A stretch of 64,000 bases of DNA, taken from positions 27,816,274 through 27,880,273 of the forward strand of contig JALMGJ010000013.1 in assembly GCA_023362775.1 (NCBI GenBank), read 5' to 3'. The stretch is from Charina bottae. Lineage: Eukaryota > Chordata > Lepidosauria > Squamata > Charinaidae. A model generated the notes under the pieces. The model did not search any database. It was not told where the DNA came from and saw only the letters and a program-made list of their open reading frames with translations. Shown piece after piece: positions 21,021 to 31,690 of this stretch (the first letter of the stretch is position 1; each line of letters opens with the position of its first letter). A program made the position numbers and the translations under genes.

Positions 21021-21448
21021 TAGGCTGACCATATTTCCTTGAGACAAAAACGGGACATTGGGATGGCAAAACGGGACAGGGTTTTATGTAATATTCCGTA
21101 TTCATGAAAAAAGACAGGGGTCCCCGCCCCCGGTCCGCGTGATTGGCTCCCACCTGCAAACCCCGCCCCCAGTCTGCACAATTGGCTCCCACCTGCAAAC
21201 CCCGCCCCTCGGCCTGCGCGATTGGCTCCCACCTGCAAACCCCGCCCTCTTTGCCACGCGCTGATAGGCGGGAGGGCTTCCTCTTCCGGGCTGCCTCCAA
21301 TCTGCAGCTCTGGCTCGGATCCTCCTTCCGCGCCATTCCCGCCAGGTTTAAAAAACGGGACAAAATTGAGACAATGGTTGAATGGATGGTTGAAAAATGC
21401 TAAAAAAACGGGACTGTCCCGTTCAAAACGGGACGTATGGTCAGCCTA
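21021..21448. mobile_element. Non-autonomous hAT-like element with TAGGCTGACC ends and tandem CCAAT/GC-box units
   Basis: TIRs TAGGCTGACCATA (21021-21033) and its exact complement (21436-21448). Exact 8-base target-site duplication CTGTTATT at 21013-21020 and 21449-21456. The interior has three tandem units of 39-40 bases starting at 21142, 21181 and 21221. Each begins ATTGGCTCCCACCTGCAAAC (an inverted CCAAT box) and continues into a CCCCGCCC-type GC box. No transposase frame. Confidence 0.9.
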
Positions 21449-21456
21449 CTGTTATT

Positions 21457-22560
21457 ATATTTATATTTATATTTATATTTAATTGAATGAGTATTCTTAC
21501 TTCTCATGAACTTAATAACTTTGGGGGCTGGGGGTTTGTGGAATAAAGTGGTTAAAGCAGATCCCCGAGAATGGGAAGCAGATCCAGGTGGGGTCTCTAA
21601 ATCTTTGCAGAGTTGATTCCTTGTCTCCACCTGGGCCAAGTAGAATTATGGGATGACTACTCAACCTTCTTTGAAAATGCTCAGCTGAAAAGAAGGGGGA
21701 GGTAGCTTTGTTTGAAGGGATGCCCAAAATCTGATATCTGCCACACTTGACTTTTTTGGCCCCCCACCTTGAAAGTGTATCTTCCGCTGAGTAAAGCTGA
21801 ATCCATCAAGCTATCCAACAATGCTTCTATTATATTTCTATTCCCTCCCTCCAAAAAAAAAAAAAGCAGCTCTGTGGGGATTACAAGAAAATAACGGTTT
21901 GCTTAAGGCCTTTTACGGGGCCCTAACTTTAATCGCCCCTTGTTTTCTTACCTCTGCAGCAGCAAAGGAGAGTCATTCTGCACCAACAGACTCAACTTCC
22001 TTTCCTCCTTCTGCTTTATCATCTGGTTGATGAAAAGTTCTGGAGAACTCCCGAGATTTGCTCCCTAGCTTCTGTGACGTTAGGCTTGACCTATCAACCG
22101 ACTGATTGATTCATCGGCTGCCCTTCGGTCCCAACAGAGCCGCCTCCTCATTTTCCCGCAGTCCTAATAACTGAGGAGAAGCGGCTGCTTTGCGCAGCTC
22201 GGGGCCTGAACCCCAGCGTGGCGCCATTTGCGCTAAAGCAGATCCTGAGAATGGGGAGCAAGTCCAGATGGGTCTTTCAATCTTTCTCAGCCCGTTCTGG
22301 AAAGGTGCTTAAGTTAGGGGGATCCGCATTTGGGATACACGCCCCTCTTTTTTCCTTGCTTAGCGCGTTGACTTCGCTGCGAGAGGCGGGGGGTGATAAA
22401 TCCGAAGTGAAACCCGCGCACGGGAAAGAACCGTCGCAGGGGCGGCCAAGCCAGACCTCGAGTCGAGGCGCGGAAGCGCAGCGCAGCGCGACGCATCTGG
22501 CCGGCGCGCACCCCCCCCCCCCCGCGAAGCAGCAGCAACAGCAGCCGCCGTCCAATCGCC
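21457..22560. other. Simple repeat then unique DNA grading into CpG-rich sequence
   Basis: 21457-21480 is a (TTTATA)n run. 22130-22560 becomes CpG-rich (GGCGCGGAAGCGCAGCGCAG-type sequence near 22470) and may be a small CpG island tied to the element at 22561. A CAG-ending pyrimidine tract near 21959 resembles a splice acceptor but no exon follows convincingly. Confidence 0.4.
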
Positions 22561-22750
22561 GTCCGCTCCGCCTGCTGCATTTGCATAGTCAAAGAGACCT
22601 CATTAATATTACACAGCGGCGCGGCTGGCGGTTAATTACGGAACACGATTCCCCGTGTAACTTACACGCCGTTTATCAGACGCCTTCTCGGCTCAGCCGG
22701 CACGTGGCGGGTGTAATTAAGTGCTGGCTTATGAATTTTGGCAATTAAGC
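22561..22750. promoter_or_regulatory. Strong enhancer-like element with POU octamer and homeodomain sites
   Basis: Perfect octamer ATTTGCAT (22579-22586), then CATTAATATTA, GTTAATTACGG, GTGTAATTAAG, TTATGAATTTT and GGCAATTAAG within about 170 bases, plus GGCACGTGGC. No repeat match. Next to a CpG-rich patch, this looks like a developmental enhancer or conserved non-coding element. Target gene unknown. Confidence 0.45.
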
Positions 22751-23228
22751 CGGTTGTTCGAGGGCGACGCTAAAAAGAGCGGGGGAGGGGGGAGCTGGAA
22801 AAATCTTCTTTGGAAGATCTCCTGGTTTTGGGGGGCAGGGGGGAGGAAGGGGAAGGATGGATTTTCTTCGGGAGGAGAGCACGATAAATTGAATTATCTT
22901 GGGTTATTTCTAGGTGGTTCTTCAACCAAAATGTGGCCCGGAGTGACTGATGTTAAGCCACCTAAAAAGCCAGGAAGCTCAAGGAAAGGGGTCGAGAAGA
23001 GGGGGGAAATAGGATGAAGACGGTAGTTAATCCAGCTGCCCAATAGGTGGTTGGAAATATCTATATACTGTTAGCTTTCCCTTGCACCCATTTTCTGCCT
23101 GGGCAGGCTTGTTCCTGCTGTTTTCTTCTCTGTTCCCCTTCTCTTTTGCCTTTCTTAATATCAAGATTAATTAATCTGACTCTTCTCTCTCATTAGAAGC
23201 TTCTCAGGTGGTAGCTGAGACTGGGGCA
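22751..23228. other. Unique non-coding stretch
   Basis: No feature recognised. Confidence 0.45.
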
Positions 23229-23360
23229 CTTTCCCAACCTGACACTCTCTGGAAATGCCAGGACTGGAACTCCCAGAATTCCTAGCCAACATGACTGCTG
23301 GATGGGGAATTCTGGGAGCTGCAATCCCAGCACATCTGGAGGGCTCCAGGTTGGGGAAAG
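23229..23360. mobile_element. Palindromic MITE, second family (CTTTCCCAACCTG ends)
   Basis: Ends CTTTCCCAACCTG (23229-23241) and CAGGTTGGGGAAAG (23347-23360) are inverted repeats apart from one indel. The inner arms pair around ACTCCCAGAATTC and GAATTCTGGGAG. Fragments of similar type lie at 34998-35050, 39441-39497, 42036-42100 and 48730-48822. Confidence 0.75.
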
Positions 23361-24811
23361 ACCACTGTCAATTGGCTTCTCCACCTTCTCCATCAGGTAA
23401 AAGTTCTGAAAAGGAGTCCAGTTATCTCAACACTTTGGGCTCTGTTCATATTATCGTATTATTTGCACGGATTGCCTTAAAAGGCACACCAGGTTTCCTG
23501 TGGGGACGGCGCCAGTGGCTTGTGCCTGTGTGTGTGGTGGGAGAGAAAGAAACCAATTCCAACCTCGCGTGCAGTTTCAGGTGGCAGAAACAGGATTCCC
23601 CCAGAGTTTCCTACTGACTGTTGTGAGGTCAATGGTCAAGGACTCCAGTCGCCACTTGCTGCAGTTCCAACGGCTCGCCCAGCTGGAAGAAAATTAAACT
23701 GAAGGGGCCCGTGGGCAGCCAGGCTGGAGCTGCCAAAGAAGACTTTCGTGCCCGCGTTGCCCTTGGAGGACAGAAAAGCTCATTTTCTCTCTGCGGGAAG
23801 CTTAGGAGACAATGCAGGGCCAGGCATTGGAAGTGACGTGAAACTGCGTGTGCACGTGCGTGTTGTTGCACCCCCAGTGTTGCTGTGTGCCTTGGGAACC
23901 TTTGCCCTGCGAAGCTGCAGCCCCCCCCCCACAAGGCTGTGCAACCGGGGGGCACCTGCTTGCTGCAGAAGGCAGAGTGGGTTTCGCTTGGTCTGCTGTT
24001 CTACACTTCGGGGGGGGGGGGTGTTATTCTCTTTCTTTTGAGCAAGAGTTGCTCTGTGTGGTGGAGTGGGGAACAATTCTATTTCCTCCCTAATCCTGTG
24101 ATGCAACTCCTCATTCTGGAGGGGGTGGGGAGGAAATGCAAACCACGAGTCCACGTGTGTGTGCAGCATTTCCTCCCAAGCAGTACTAAATTAGGCAAGG
24201 CCGAACAAGCCCACACGAGTGAGCGGGGACAATAATTCGGTGTCCAAGCTCTGGTTTGGCAAACCCCAGGCCCCAGCTTTGCTCCTGGGGATCTCGAAGC
24301 AGGGCTGCGGAAGGGAGGCTGGCTAGAAAGCCGGAGTCCCCGGCCTTCAGCGTGAGAAAGAGGGAGTTAAGTCTGGCTCCATATAAAGCAGGCTCCAGTG
24401 CTGTGTCCTTATCCCGGGAAAGATCAGGACGGTGGTGCTGATTCAGTCCTCGCTCTCATTGAAGGGAAGTAAGCAGCCCTCCCACATCCTGGCCCGAAAT
24501 GTCACGAATGGGAACAATTTGTTGCTGGACAAACCAGGGTGGAATTGAAGCGGCAGCGTGAAGCAAGCATCGTCCCTGAGGGCGGATGGAGAAAACCGCC
24601 TCTGGGCTCCAAGATTCCCTTGCTAGGATGGAAAACCTTCCCCTCCTCGCCAGGAGCAACAGGGGAGGGCTTTTGCTGAGTGACTGAAGGAGGACCACAG
24701 CTGAAGTGAAGGGAGAGGCCTCTTTGGAAAATGCCAAACCAACATAAGGAATTCATCTCCACCAGATGTTGTGGGGATGACTGCTAAGCTGAGAAGGCTT
24801 TAGGGGAGGAT
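23361..24811. other. Unique non-coding stretch
   Basis: Homopolymer C and G runs near 23923 and 24010. No gene recognised. Confidence 0.45.
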
Positions 24812-24822
24812 ATGATAAATGC

Positions 24823-25218
24823 TGAGCACCGAAGAATGGATGCTTTCGAACTGCGGTGCTGGAGAAGACTCTTAAGAGTCCCTTGGACTGCAAGGAGGTC
24901 AAACCAGTCAATCCTAAAGGAAATCAACCCTGACTGCTCATTGGAAGGACAGATGCTGAAGCTGAAGCTCAAATACTTTGGCCACCTAATGCGAAGAGAG
25001 GACTCTCTGGAAAAGACCCTGATGCTGGGAAAGACTGAAGGCAAAAGGAGAAGGGGACGGCAGGGGATGAGATGGTTAGATAGCATCACCGATGTAACGA
25101 ACATGAATTTGAGTAAACTCCGGGTGACAGTGGAGGACAGGAAGGCCTGGCGTGCTATGGTCCATGAGGTCACGAAGAGTCAGACACGACTAAACGAATG
25201 AACAACAACAACAACAAA
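24823..25218 (+). mobile_element. BovB (RTE) LINE, 5'-truncated 3' end
   Basis: Encodes the extreme C-terminus of the BovB reverse transcriptase in one open frame of about 120 codons ending at 25201, with the family landmark segments RCWRRLLRVPWTARRSN, YFGHLMRRED, KRRRGRQGMRWLDS and KAWRAMVHEV. The frame has no internal stop, so the copy is fairly young. The 3' end is GAGTCAGACACGACT followed by an AACAACAACAAC-type tail. Exact 11-base flanks ATGATAAATGC (24812-24822 and 25219-25229) mark the target site. It lacks most of the RT and the endonuclease and cannot move by itself. Confidence 0.95.
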
Positions 25219-25229
25219 ATGATAAATGC

Positions 25230-25969
25230 CTGGCAGACAGGCCGCCCCCGAAGTGCTCTTACTGCGTCCACGCTTGGACTGCTTCATCATTCCCATTCAG
25301 ATCGTGAACTCCTGAAGGCGAGGCCTCAATTGCATGTATTTCTTTTGACCCATTCTGACCCTACCTTTCTGCTCTCTCCCCGTATCTGGGGAGGGGGTGC
25401 TAACAAGTCGATAATGACCCAATTCACCCCAACAACTCACAAAACTGAAATGGCACCAATTTCTATGTGTTAAATCAGCTGGGTATCTTGTTTGCTAAAG
25501 AGAAGATGAAGAACAGATTAAATAACAAGTTAGGGTGGTGATCTACAGCTCTTTAAAAGGGGGTCATCTGCCTTGGATGAGCACAGAGCAAGGAGTAAAG
25601 GGTTAAAATTAAAGCAAAGGAGATTGCATCCATCATGGGTGGCCATTCATTAGGGGAAGTGCTTCTTTCTAGCAAGGTGCTCCCCCAGGAACACCACCCT
25701 GAGTTGCACCCGTGTTAAACGGGGGGGGGGGGGAGGTTTGCTCCTGTAGGGTGCGTGGATTCAGAAGGGGAGTGCGCTTCTTCCCGCGGTTCTGGAGTCT
25801 CCCCTGCCGGTACTTTTTCTGAAAAGGAAGCAAAGGGAATGACAGCCATTCCTCCTGTTTAATGTGGTGAGACTAATTGGTTCCCCAGGCCTTGCTCTAG
25901 AGGAGTGATGGAGGGAAGGAATTAGCACTGATTAAAGCTGCAGCGCAGAGGCGGGGCCAGCATTTAAAG
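25230..25969. other. Unique non-coding stretch
   Basis: G-run near 25721. No gene recognised. Confidence 0.45.
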
Positions 25970-26085
25970 CAGTGTTTCTCAAGCTTGGCAACTTTAAGAC
26001 GTGTGGACTTCAACTCCCAGAATTCCCCAGAATTCTGGGAGTTGAAGTCCACACGTCTTAAAGTTGCCAAGCTTGAGAAATATTG
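25970..26085. mobile_element. Palindromic hAT MITE (CAGTGTTTCTCA family), copy 5
   Basis: Compact, near-perfect hairpin whose two GAATTC-bearing arms meet directly. The right TIR is decayed to CAATATTTCTCA on the complement. Confidence 0.9.
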
Positions 26086-26109
26086 GTCCAAACAGTTGTG
26101 TGGTCCATG

Positions 26110-26235
26110 TTATTTATATTTTATTTTTATTCTAATTTATATAGCCGCCCATCTCATATATATGACTCTGGGCAGCTTACAGACAGATAAAACAATGTAA
26201 AAAACCCCAAAGCCATAAAAAATACAAGAGCATAT
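26110..26235 (-). mobile_element. LINE 3' end fragment (L2/CR1-like)
   Basis: ATAGCCGCCCATCTCATA followed by GACTCTGGGCAGCTTACA is the complement of a common LINE 3' end, also seen at 40190-40620 and 30679-30800 and, on the plus strand, at the end of the element near 30.0 kb. Confidence 0.6.
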
Positions 26236-26545
26236 TAAAAAAGTCGTCGTAACATTCACAGCCAAGGTCGTTACATCTACCGGTCGCATTCAATGCAGCC
26301 ATGAGTCAGCTCGGGAAAGTGGTGTCATGGAGGGCAGGGGGCAGCGGTCAAGCCCACAGTGGCCGTGCTCGGAGACTGGACGTCACAGCTCTGCTCCGAC
26401 GAGCCCCAGCACAGCAAAGGAACCCTGTCTTGTCTTAAAAGCTACAGTGGGGCTTTAGAAGCAGAAGATGGTCCAGAGAAGCATTTGCTGTGTGGAAGGG
26501 GGAGAAATGGGGGGCACCTCCGACCCCCCCCTTCCTGAGAGGCTA

Positions 26546-26871
26546 AAAGGTAAAGGTAAAGGTTCCCCCCGCACATTTGTGCAGTTGTGTCCGACTCTAG
26601 GGGCCGGTGCTCATCTCCGTTTGTTAGCCGAAGAGCCAGCGCTGTCCGAAGACGCTTCCGCGGTCATGTGGCCGGCATGACGCACGCGGAACGCTGTTAC
26701 CTACCCACCGAAGTGGTACCTATTCATCTACTTGCATTTGCATGCTTTCAAATTGCTAGGTTGGCAAGAGCTGGAGCTAGTGCGGGAGCTCACTCCGCAT
26801 GCAGGGCTAGGGATTCGAACCTCCGAACTTGCGATCAACAAGCCTGGCGTCTTACCCGCTGAGCCACCACG
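26546..26871 (-). mobile_element. tRNA-derived squamate-type SINE, copy 3, with exact TSD
   Basis: Flanks TCCTGAGAGGCTA at 26533-26545 and 26872-26884 are identical over 13 bases. Read on the minus strand, it has the A-box TGGCTCAGCGGG and B-box GGTTCGAATCC intact and ends in AAAGGTAAAGG-type (complement) tail units. Confidence 0.95.
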
Positions 26872-26884
26872 TCCTGAGAGGCTA

Positions 26885-28040
26885 CCGGCTCTTAAATGTG
26901 CAGCCCCCAGAAGACACAGATGACGATCCAAACCTGGCCTGCCTCTTAGCAGGGAGACCGTCTTCCAGAAATTGCCCCCTTCCATTCCCTGCACTGCCCC
27001 AAACCTCCCTCCCCCAGCCGGGCGGGGGTGGTCCAGTGCCCACACTTGGTTTCCTTCCAGGGAAGGGCGGGCTGGTGGCTTCTTGGCCGAGCTCTCGCAT
27101 TCTTCTTCGCTGCCCCTTCGCTGCCAGTGGCTCCACCTGCTCGCCTGGCCTTCCTGGGCCAAGAGAATCACCCATCGCCGGCCTGACGCGGCCTCTCCAT
27201 TCATGAGCATCGGTGGCGTTTCTGCCTCCGTGGCACTCTTTCCCCTCTGGCTCCTGCATACGCATGCTTTCTCCGAAGGCCTTTTCAGTCTTCTCAACTC
27301 TCTGTACGGAGGAAGGGGGAGCTGGGCGAGGCTGCCGGGCGGCCAGAGGGCCGGGCCGGGCTTTCGGACTTGTTCAGAGAAGAGACCCGGCTCGGCTCGG
27401 CTCGGCTCGGTTCCTCCACCGGCTGCAGAAGCGAGAGGCTCGTTCAGCCCAGCTCAGCTGGGGGCTCCAGGAAACCACAGGCCTTCTGTGGCACGCCTGG
27501 TTTGAATCTGGATCTAACGTGGCACAATTGTCCTTTGCGTTGGAACGGCCACCGCAAAGGTTGGGCCTCAGCCCTTCTCTGAGACTGCAGCAGTCAGAAG
27601 ATCCAGTCTGGAGGCAGGCAGATTCTCCATCGGACCAGGCGGCAGCCAATGCAGCCGGAGGCCCAACGTCGAGGCCGAGGTCCCAGGCAGCGGTGGCCAC
27701 TTTAGCCTTCCCAAGATGAAAACCAGGCCAGAATCCCCGGTCAGGGTTCAAATCCAGGCTGCAGAGTCAAAGAGGGTGCCAGATGGTTCTGCAGCCCCCC
27801 GAGTCTGGCCTTGGCCCATCGGGCTCTGGCCCTCCATCCAGGCCCCCCACTTCCTTGGCCGCACCCACCCGAGCCTCCCACCCGCCTGCTCTTCCATCGC
27901 TCCCCCACCTTCCTGACTGGGGCTCCCCAATTAGCATTCCTTGAGAGTGTTGGGGGTGTGTGTCAGCCCTTCGAGGTAGTCCACACCCAGAAACCAAGGA
28001 TATGAATGCGAACGCGAATGCTTTTATTATAAGGTGAAAG
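26885..28040. other. GC-rich unique DNA
   Basis: Moderately CpG-rich in 27160-27480, with a GGCTC pentamer run near 27391-27410. Open frames up to 189 codons overlap on both strands without domains. A weak CpG island is possible. Confidence 0.35.
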
Positions 28041-28176
28041 CAGTGTTTTTCAAACGGGGCAACTTTAAGGCGTGTGGACTTCAACTCCCAGAACTCTCCT
28101 CTATGGCCATGCTGGCTATGGAATTCTGGGACTGGAAGTCTGCACATCTGGAAATTGCCACGGTTGGGAAACAGTG
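28041..28176. mobile_element. Palindromic hAT MITE (CAGTGTTTCTCA family), copy 6 (diverged)
   Basis: Recognisable ends and inner arm GACTTCAACTCCCAGAA, but the second arm is more decayed than in other copies. Confidence 0.82.
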
Positions 28177-29344
28177 TGCTATGCCCAGATGAAAAAATGA
28201 CCTCGCGGCTTGTGCGACGGCCACGTTCATGCTGCCTGGGAAGATGGCCCCAAACTGCCCCATGTCTGCTTAGAGCAGCCTGCAAGCTCAAGGACAGCGT
28301 CCCACCCTTTGCTTGCCCCCTGCTCCCCTTCTCTGTGGGAGAAGGAGGGGGGAAAGGGGATCTGGCATCAGGGACCCAAAGAGGAGGAGGGCCTCCCCCG
28401 CCAGAAAATCCAGTCCCCCCGGGGGCCGGGCACGGCTCACTTCCTGGGGCCCCAAGCCCCGAACCTCCACTGCTGGGTCCTTCTCTTGCAGGCGAAGGGC
28501 CCTGGGCAGATTCCCAAGGAAGGCCGCCCTGCTGCTGCCACCCCCTCCCTCCCAGCCTGGCCCACGTTCTCTCTGCACCCCGGGCCGCAGAAGGTTGTCA
28601 GCTCCGGCCCTCGGGGGACTCCTGCGCGGCTCCTGCCCCACCTGAGCCAGGAGGTGGGCTGCCGCGGGGCCTTCCCTTCCACCCAGGCAGCGAGACCCCG
28701 GCACTCAGCAGCACTCAGCCTCCACGAGGATATAAATGCGTGAAGCATCCCCCAGCATTCCTCCTGCCTTCTCCTTCTCCGGAGAGGCCTGTGAAGAGCC
28801 GAGCGAGTCTGTCGCCGGAATCTAGGTCAGGGTCTGGCTTCCTGTGTGCGGAGATGCTGTGGGAAGCTGCGCGTTGCTTCTGTGGGGATAGCTGGCGTTC
28901 GCGCATCCCGAAAAGGAAAACATGAGCCGAGGGCAGGGCAGGGCAAGTGGGGGGGCCCCTGAGCCTTGAAGCCCGGGTTGTGGGGAAAGGAAAGGGGGCC
29001 TCTGAGCACACGCAGAGGGCCTCTCTGGCTACTGAGGAGCATGTGCAACCTTCTGTATCTGACAGAGCTGCTGGGGGTAAGACAGAACCCAGCGACCCTG
29101 TGTTCGTCTTGGGCGCTCCTGGGTTGTGCTCTCCCCAAAAGACTCTGGGGGCCCTTCGCTTGTGACCCGTGCAACCTCAGTGCACACGGGAAGCCATCGT
29201 GTTTAGGCGTCCCCTCTAGCTCAGTGTTCCACTGGCGTGCTTCTCTTCTAAGGTCGAAGTTCTTTAAAAAACGGGAAGGAAAGAATACATATCCACACCT
29301 CAGTTCCATTCTGATATAACAGAGGACCAACCAGGCTCCGTTGT
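28177..29344. other. GC-rich unique DNA
   Basis: A 283-codon frame at 28074-28925 starts inside the hAT element and is rich in proline and glycine. An acceptor-like CTTCTCTTGCAG ends at 28491. No exon can be supported. Confidence 0.4.
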
Positions 29345-29475
29345 GAACCTCTGAACCTTATCCACACATTGTATTAAACTATCATTTGTTTAACTAGGGA
29401 TTATTGAATAAATTACGATTTGGCTGGGTTCACCCAATGCGCGAGGCACATAAAGTACAGTTTTCTAAATCGCAC
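29345..29475. repeat. Degenerate interspersed repeat (AAACCATGG/GGTTCACAC family)
   Basis: Carries AACTATCATTTGTTTAAC, GGCTGGGTTCAC and GGCACATAAA words shared with 36716-36868. Confidence 0.4.
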
Positions 29476-29559
29476 TGCACAGCGAGCTAAACCGAAGACA
29501 AACAGTCACTTTAGACGAGTAAATCTAATTCTGCAGATGCCCTGATGGATCTTGCAAAC

Positions 29560-30066
29560 TTTAGCTCAGATGTGCGACGCATCGGCGCGCTTCCGGGTGC
29601 AATTCAAGGTGCTGGTTGTCGCCTTTAAAGCCCTTCATGGCTTGGGACTCGGTTGCTTGAGGACCGTCTCTCCCCAGTCGTTTGTACCCATCCCATCCGG
29701 CCAGGCAGGACTGGCACGCTCCGGGTCTCCTCGGCCAAAGAATGCCGGCTGGTGGGGCCCAGGAGACGCGCCTTTTCTGCCGCAGCGCCCGCCTTGTGGA
29801 ACATCCTCCCTCCTGGGATTAGGATGGCCCCGACCCTGCTGGCCCTCCGCAGGGCCCTAAAGACCTGGCATTGTGCCCGGGCCTGGCCCCGAGGGTGCGC
29901 AGGGACCCGCTTCTTGGTTGTACTCGTGATTTGGGCTGGATGTTTCTCAGCTGCTTGGTATTCTAATTTTTGTAATGTTTGTCATCGTTTTTATTTCATT
30001 TTAATTCTGCTTGCTGCCCAGAGTCACTTGTCGATGTAAATTGAATATCGGCCATATAAACTGAAT
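29560..30066 (+). pseudogene. L2/CR1-clade LINE 3' end with frameshifted RT C-terminus
   Basis: One frame gives RFRVQFKVLVVAFKALHGLG, and a second, shifted frame gives RRRAFSAAAPALWNILPPGIR a little downstream. Together these are the typical C-terminal block of L2/CR1-type reverse transcriptases, broken by at least one frameshift. The 3' untranslated end has CTGCCCAGAGTCAC and TATAAACTGAATGAAAT. The 5' part is missing. Old, inactive copy. Confidence 0.8.
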
Positions 30067-30115
30067 GAAATCTTCCGTAACCATCCTGATCGTTCAGTTT
30101 GTGCTCCGGAGTGAC

Positions 30116-30139
30116 GGGGGGGGGGGGGGGGGGGGGGGG
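30116..30139. repeat. Poly-G run
   Basis: 24 consecutive G residues in the given strand; a length error in assembly is possible. Confidence 0.9.
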
Positions 30140-30268
30140 CAGCCAGCAGGTGGTAAGGGGTTTGTTAATGTCCAGGTGCCCCTGAGAGCCACCAGCTTCC
30201 TGCCTCTTGAGCCGCCCTGGGGCAGTTCCTTCGGCTTCACAGCTGAGAGCTGAGCTAGACCAGAAGCT

Positions 30269-30293
30269 GGGGAGGGGAGGGGAGGGGAGGGGG
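30269..30293 (+). other. G-quadruplex-forming repeat
   Basis: Five runs of at least four G separated by single A residues, the tightest G4 pattern in the window. Confidence 0.75.
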
Positions 30294-30678
30294 CTTGTTC
30301 TGTAATATAGATGGGGGGGATGTGGCAGGGAGTGAAGGTGAGGCTGCCACGCTCCTCCGGCACCCCGTTCCAGAGAGTTCAGCCTTGGCTGGCAGCCTTG
30401 GCTTCGAGTCACCTGCCTGTGGATTGGCGGAGTTGAAAAGAGGGAGGGACGCTTTCTCTGCCCCCGCATGCAGGGAACAATTCCAGGACCTTTCACCTCT
30501 TCTATTCAGCTGCCTTTTTTATTGCCCACCCCCCTCCCTGCAACGCGATGCCCGAAGAGACAGGCGCCTTCTCCGCGCGGCATCAAGGCGGGGGCCCTGG
30601 TCCAGGGCCATCCAGGGGCGCCTCTTCACGAGCAGCAGAACTCCACGGGCACGGACCTGCGCGAGGCAGATGGCCCCA
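30294..30678. other. Unique non-coding stretch
   Basis: May include decayed LINE sequence joined to the 3' end at 30679; not certain. Confidence 0.3.
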
Positions 30679-30800
30679 TTTATTTATTTATTTATTTATT
30701 TTAAAAGTTTATTTAAAAAGTTATTTATTTAAAAGTGACTCTGGGCGGCTTACCAATAAAAGTTATAAAAACCATTATAAAAATGCAAAAAATAATCAGT
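30679..30800 (-). mobile_element. LINE 3' end fragment with (ATTT)n tail
   Basis: TTTA-rich tail followed by GTGACTCTGGGCGGCTTACC, the complement of the LINE 3' end also present at 40.2 kb. Confidence 0.6.
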
Positions 30801-30922
30801 TAGACAAAGTCCTTCGGCACCTTCTCTTTTTTGATAAAAGTTGTTCACGTTTCAAGGTACCGATCATGTTTATTGTAGTGTTTCCACCCCCACCCCCCAT
30901 TCTTTGGGAGTGTATGTGTATA

Positions 30923-31339
30923 CAGGTAGTCCTCGCTTAACAACCACAATTGGGACCAGAATTTCACTTTACACTTTGCTAAGTGAAGTGGTCATTAAGT
31001 GAATCCGACCTGATTTTACCACCTTTTTTGCAGCAGTCATTAAGCAAATCACCATGGGCATTAAGCAAACCACATGGTTGTTAAGCGAATCACACAGTTC
31101 CCCTTTGATTTTGCTTGCCAGAAGCTGGCCAGGAAGGTCAAAAATGGTGATCACATGATCATGAGATGCTGTGACAGTCATAAATGTGAACCGGTTGCCA
31201 AGCGCCCAAATCGTGATCACGTGACCGTGGGGACGCTGTGACAGTTGTAAGTGTGAGGACCAGCCGTAAGTAAGTTTTTCAGCACTGTCGCAAGTCCGAA
31301 CCATCACTAAATGAATGGTTGTTAAGCGAGGACTACCTG
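30923..31339. mobile_element. Tigger-like (TcMar) MITE, copy 1
   Basis: Ends CAGGTAGTCCTCGCTTAA and its exact complement, flanked by TA on both sides (30921-30922, 31340-31341), as for Tc1/mariner insertions. The interior matches the copy at 51816-52140 along its length. Non-coding. Contains TGATCACGTGAC near 31215. Confidence 0.88.
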
Positions 31340-31341
31340 TA

Positions 31342-31673
31342 AGAATGAGGGGAGAGAGGGGAGAAAGAGAGGAACAAAAGAAAGCCGAGTGGAATAATCC
31401 TGCAGAATGCCAGTGTCCGACCAGGAGCCTTAGAAATGCCGACTGGATCAGATCAGTTTCCCCACTTGAGCATCCATGGGGTCTCTCTTGCTTGGCAGCG
31501 GCTCTTTTAAATTAATCCCACCCCTCCTCCTGTCCACCCAGACAGGCAAGGGGCAGGCGTGTAGCCACGCCACCGCGGCAGCTCAGCATGCCTGCGCACC
31601 AGGCGGGGAGGTCGTCAGATCTGAGCTGCCAAAGTCTGGACGACAGCGAAGCGAATCTGGTAACACGCGCTCT
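31342..31673. other. Unique non-coding stretch
   Basis: No feature recognised. Confidence 0.4.
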
Positions 31674-31690
31674 CTGCTGCCATCTAGTGG
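31674..31690 (-). promoter_or_regulatory. CTCF-like binding motif
   Basis: On the minus strand CCACTAGATGGCAGCAG matches the CTCF core CCASYAGRKGGCRS at every position. Occupancy is not known. Confidence 0.6.

Noticed and set aside
21142..21260. CRISPR-like array
   Set aside because: Units are directly adjacent without unique spacers, inside a eukaryotic transposon.
28074..28925. 283-codon plus-strand frame
   Set aside because: Starts inside a hAT element and is low-complexity Pro/Gly-rich.
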